From: Avena insularis
Lineage: Eukaryota > Streptophyta > Magnoliopsida > Poales > Poaceae
Direction of reading: 5' to 3'
Length of the DNA stretch: 64,000 bases
NCBI GenBank assembly: GCA_023614405.1
Contig: JAJUPC010000222.1
Span: forward strand, 1 to 64,000
Shown one piece after another: positions 62,301 to 64,000 of this stretch. Made by a program: the position numbers and the translations under genes. The notes under the pieces are model-generated. The model was not told where the DNA came from. It did no database searches and saw nothing but the letters and a program-made list of their open reading frames with translations. Positions within the stretch are counted from its first letter, which is position 1; every line of letters starts with the position of its first letter.

Positions 62301-62775
62301 TTTCCATTCTAGCATCTTGAATATTCTATTGATAGTCTTCATTCCAAACCACTATGTAGTGTACAAATAACTTTGAATGTTGACCATTGGACCAAGACTC
62401 ACGAATCCCAGCATTTCTAGCCGTTGGATCTTCTTTTCCATTCTAGCATCTAGAACATTCTATTAATAGTCTTCGGCATAATGAATGTCATGCACAAACC
62501 TCAAAACACACTTCTTCATCATACTAGAATCTTCTCCCTTGTTTCTCTAGACCATGTTATCAAAAAATTCGTGTGTTAGGTAGCTAATAATCTTTGACTT
62601 CTACATGATGATACAAAGTACAAGGACCAAACATACACCCATACTTTATAGATGTTGATCAAATTTATAATTTTTTTTGCTTTGCCAATTATAATTATAT
62701 ATAGTGATTATATGTTATACGTCTACTATCTGAGTCTAACGTGCAAGGCATGTGCAACTTACTAGTATATATAGT

Positions 62776-64000
62776 GGACCAACATGTTGTACTAACGATT
62801 CCTATGTTTTATGACTTTTCAAACTTACTAGCTAACTCCGCCACTTGAATGACTCTATGTAAATTCATCAAAATTAGGTCAAATTTGAACTACAAGTAAA
62901 TTGTAGGTTTCTTTGAAAGTTTTAAGAAAAAGATTTTGGAGGCACCCATCAGGCAGTCAATTAATATACTCTATATCAGAAACCACAGAGAGTTTTGACA
63001 AGAGGTTCAACTTCTTCCTAAGATTTTGCATCTTGACAAACTTGAACTACAAGTAAGCTTACATACTTGTCTCGAATTAAATATCTTTTCAGAGTTAATT
63101 AATGAAAAATAAAAGTGACGTAATAACTTAGCTAGTAACCATAACATCACACATACCAAGACTAGTAGTATATGATTCTAATAACCTAATTAATTAGGCC
63201 TTTGCTTTACACTACACACATGTTGTTACCACAATGAAGGTACATGTGCAAGTTACTAGTCTAAGTTATTTAGCACTATGTGACCATCCTAAATCAGAAC
63301 GGAGGTGTACGTACTATATGCCTTAAAGGCACCTGTTCCATTGCGCTTCAAGCTGTTCACCACTCGTGTCGGCTCTCACTGGTTAGACAGATAAAGCCAC
63401 TGATTTGTTGATTTGGTACTGTATATCATCGATCTTCTTCTGTCACTAATACAGAATAAATTCTTCTGCTGCTTCCAGGAGCGTGCTTAAGCGGAGATAC
63501 AACCAGTAGCTCAGATGACTACTCCCGCATGGCGCTTGAGCAATTGCGACCGTCCGTTCATAATGAACGGGAAGCATTAGACAATGGATTTTATTTTGGT
63601 GGATGGTTGATTTTTTTGAGAGACTATCGACTTTTTTTCTTTATTGAACTTAGAGATGTTCGATTTGGGGTCCGGTAACAGGTCGTAGAGGCCAATAGGG
63701 GAGAGGAAATTGGTGGTGTGGTAGGAAAGCTTATTTGAGATGTAAGCGTGTGGGTGTACAGATGGTACTGGGAGCCCATTTTGTGAGCATTTTGTTGTTG
63801 TACTACACGAGAGTTCGAGAGTAGTAGTATTCTAGTTTTGGTTTCTTAATTACTGGTGGAACCTTTATGTGTTTATTAGTTACAATAGTAGTACAGTAGT
63901 ACTTGTTCCAAGTGTGCTTTCACAAGATGAAGAATGTAGAAGATCCAAGGATTATTACGTTTGGCAAGAGGAGCTCCGAGTATACTCCAAACCATCTCTC
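62776..64000. other. AT-rich flank right of satellite 2, no recognised gene
   Basis: Sequence quality looks good here, yet no long open frame, splice pattern or family is visible. CAAAATTAGGTCAAATTTGA and AACTACAAGTAA (repeated near 62890 and 63045) are low-complexity motifs common in grass repeats. AACGGAGG at 63299-63306 faintly resembles a Stowaway MITE end, without a partner. A perfect short dyad is at 63554-63570. Confidence 0.4.

Larger units (their letters stand above)
50328..62775 (+). repeat. Satellite array 2: ~573-bp unit, about 22 copies
   Basis: The landmark 'catactagaatcttctccc' recurs near 50815, 51386, 51937, 52593, 53154, 53697, 54265, 54815, 55372, 55896, 56305, 56858, 57413 and 57955, and then at 58520, 59093, 59666, 60239, 60812, 61384, 61952 and 62520. 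The rightmost spacings are 573, 573, 573, 573, 572, 568 and 568. Each unit holds two related modules of about 145 bp (ctatatagtgtac ... gaccgttggatcaagactc ... ttcttttccattctagcatc ... attctattgatagtctt) plus a unique part of about 285 bp (landmark, ctaataatctttgacttctac, tatagatgttgatcaaattt). It is AT-rich and all in direct orientation. Several Triticeae satellites have units near 570 bp; identity with any of them is not shown here. Confidence 0.97.

Noticed and set aside
63297..63320. Stowaway-type MITE terminus (AACGGAGG followed by GTAC)
   Set aside because: Only a partial end is present and no inverted partner with a TA duplication was found, so a MITE cannot be supported.
1..64000. Telomere repeats (TTTAGGG), rRNA or tRNA genes
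   Set aside because: No runs of the plant telomere repeat and no rRNA or tRNA-like stretches were noticed when reading either strand.

Overview
The window is a repeat-dominated piece of a large plant nuclear genome. It is most likely from a pooid grass (the wheat, barley, rye, oat and ryegrass lineage). The main evidence is a complete Ty1-copia retrotransposon whose LTR start, primer site and gag/pol order match the Angela/BARE-1/WIS group typical of those grasses, plus a Mutator-like (MULE) transposase relic, two large satellite arrays and GC-rich gene-like fragments between them. I see no intact, confidently identifiable protein-coding gene, and no rRNA, tRNA, CRISPR array or bacterial-type operon.

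Layout. 1-2.6 kb: unrecognised sequence with a short degenerate tandem repeat of about 89 bp. 2.64-4.34 kb: decayed MULE transposase (DDE domain, SWIM zinc finger, CCHC-type tail), interrupted by the retrotransposon at 4345-13155. That element has two LTRs of about 1.75 kb, a Met-tRNA primer site, gag, protease, integrase, reverse transcriptase, RNase H, a polypurine tract, and a 5-bp target duplication AGAAA on both sides. A lysine-rich tail that may belong to the MULE follows. 13.3-16.5 kb: mostly low-repeat, GC-rich DNA with a few unrecognised ORFs.

16.5-40.37 kb: a single direct-orientation satellite array of about 23.9 kb, built from monomers of about 51 bp. Four monomer types recur in order as a higher-order unit of about 196 bp. 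Because 51 is 17 codons, the array holds long chance-like ORFs in one plus frame and two minus frames. 40.4-50.3 kb: a GC-richer island with gene-like fragments, including a credible GT-AG intron at 42555-42847 and a second splice donor at 47128, none assignable to a family. 50.33-62.78 kb: a second satellite, about 22 units of 573 bp, each with an internally duplicated module of about 145 bp and the palindrome ACTATATAGT. 62.8-64 kb: AT-rich flank without a recognisable gene.

A caveat governs everything. Left of about 58.27 kb the sequence carries very many small deletions and frameshifts. In the second satellite these cluster at CpG-containing positions while AT-rich stretches of the same unit are almost untouched; right of 58.27 kb the units are clean. 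This looks more like consensus error at methylated cytosines than natural decay. The frameshifts in the transposons and the broken candidate genes may therefore be partly or wholly technical.
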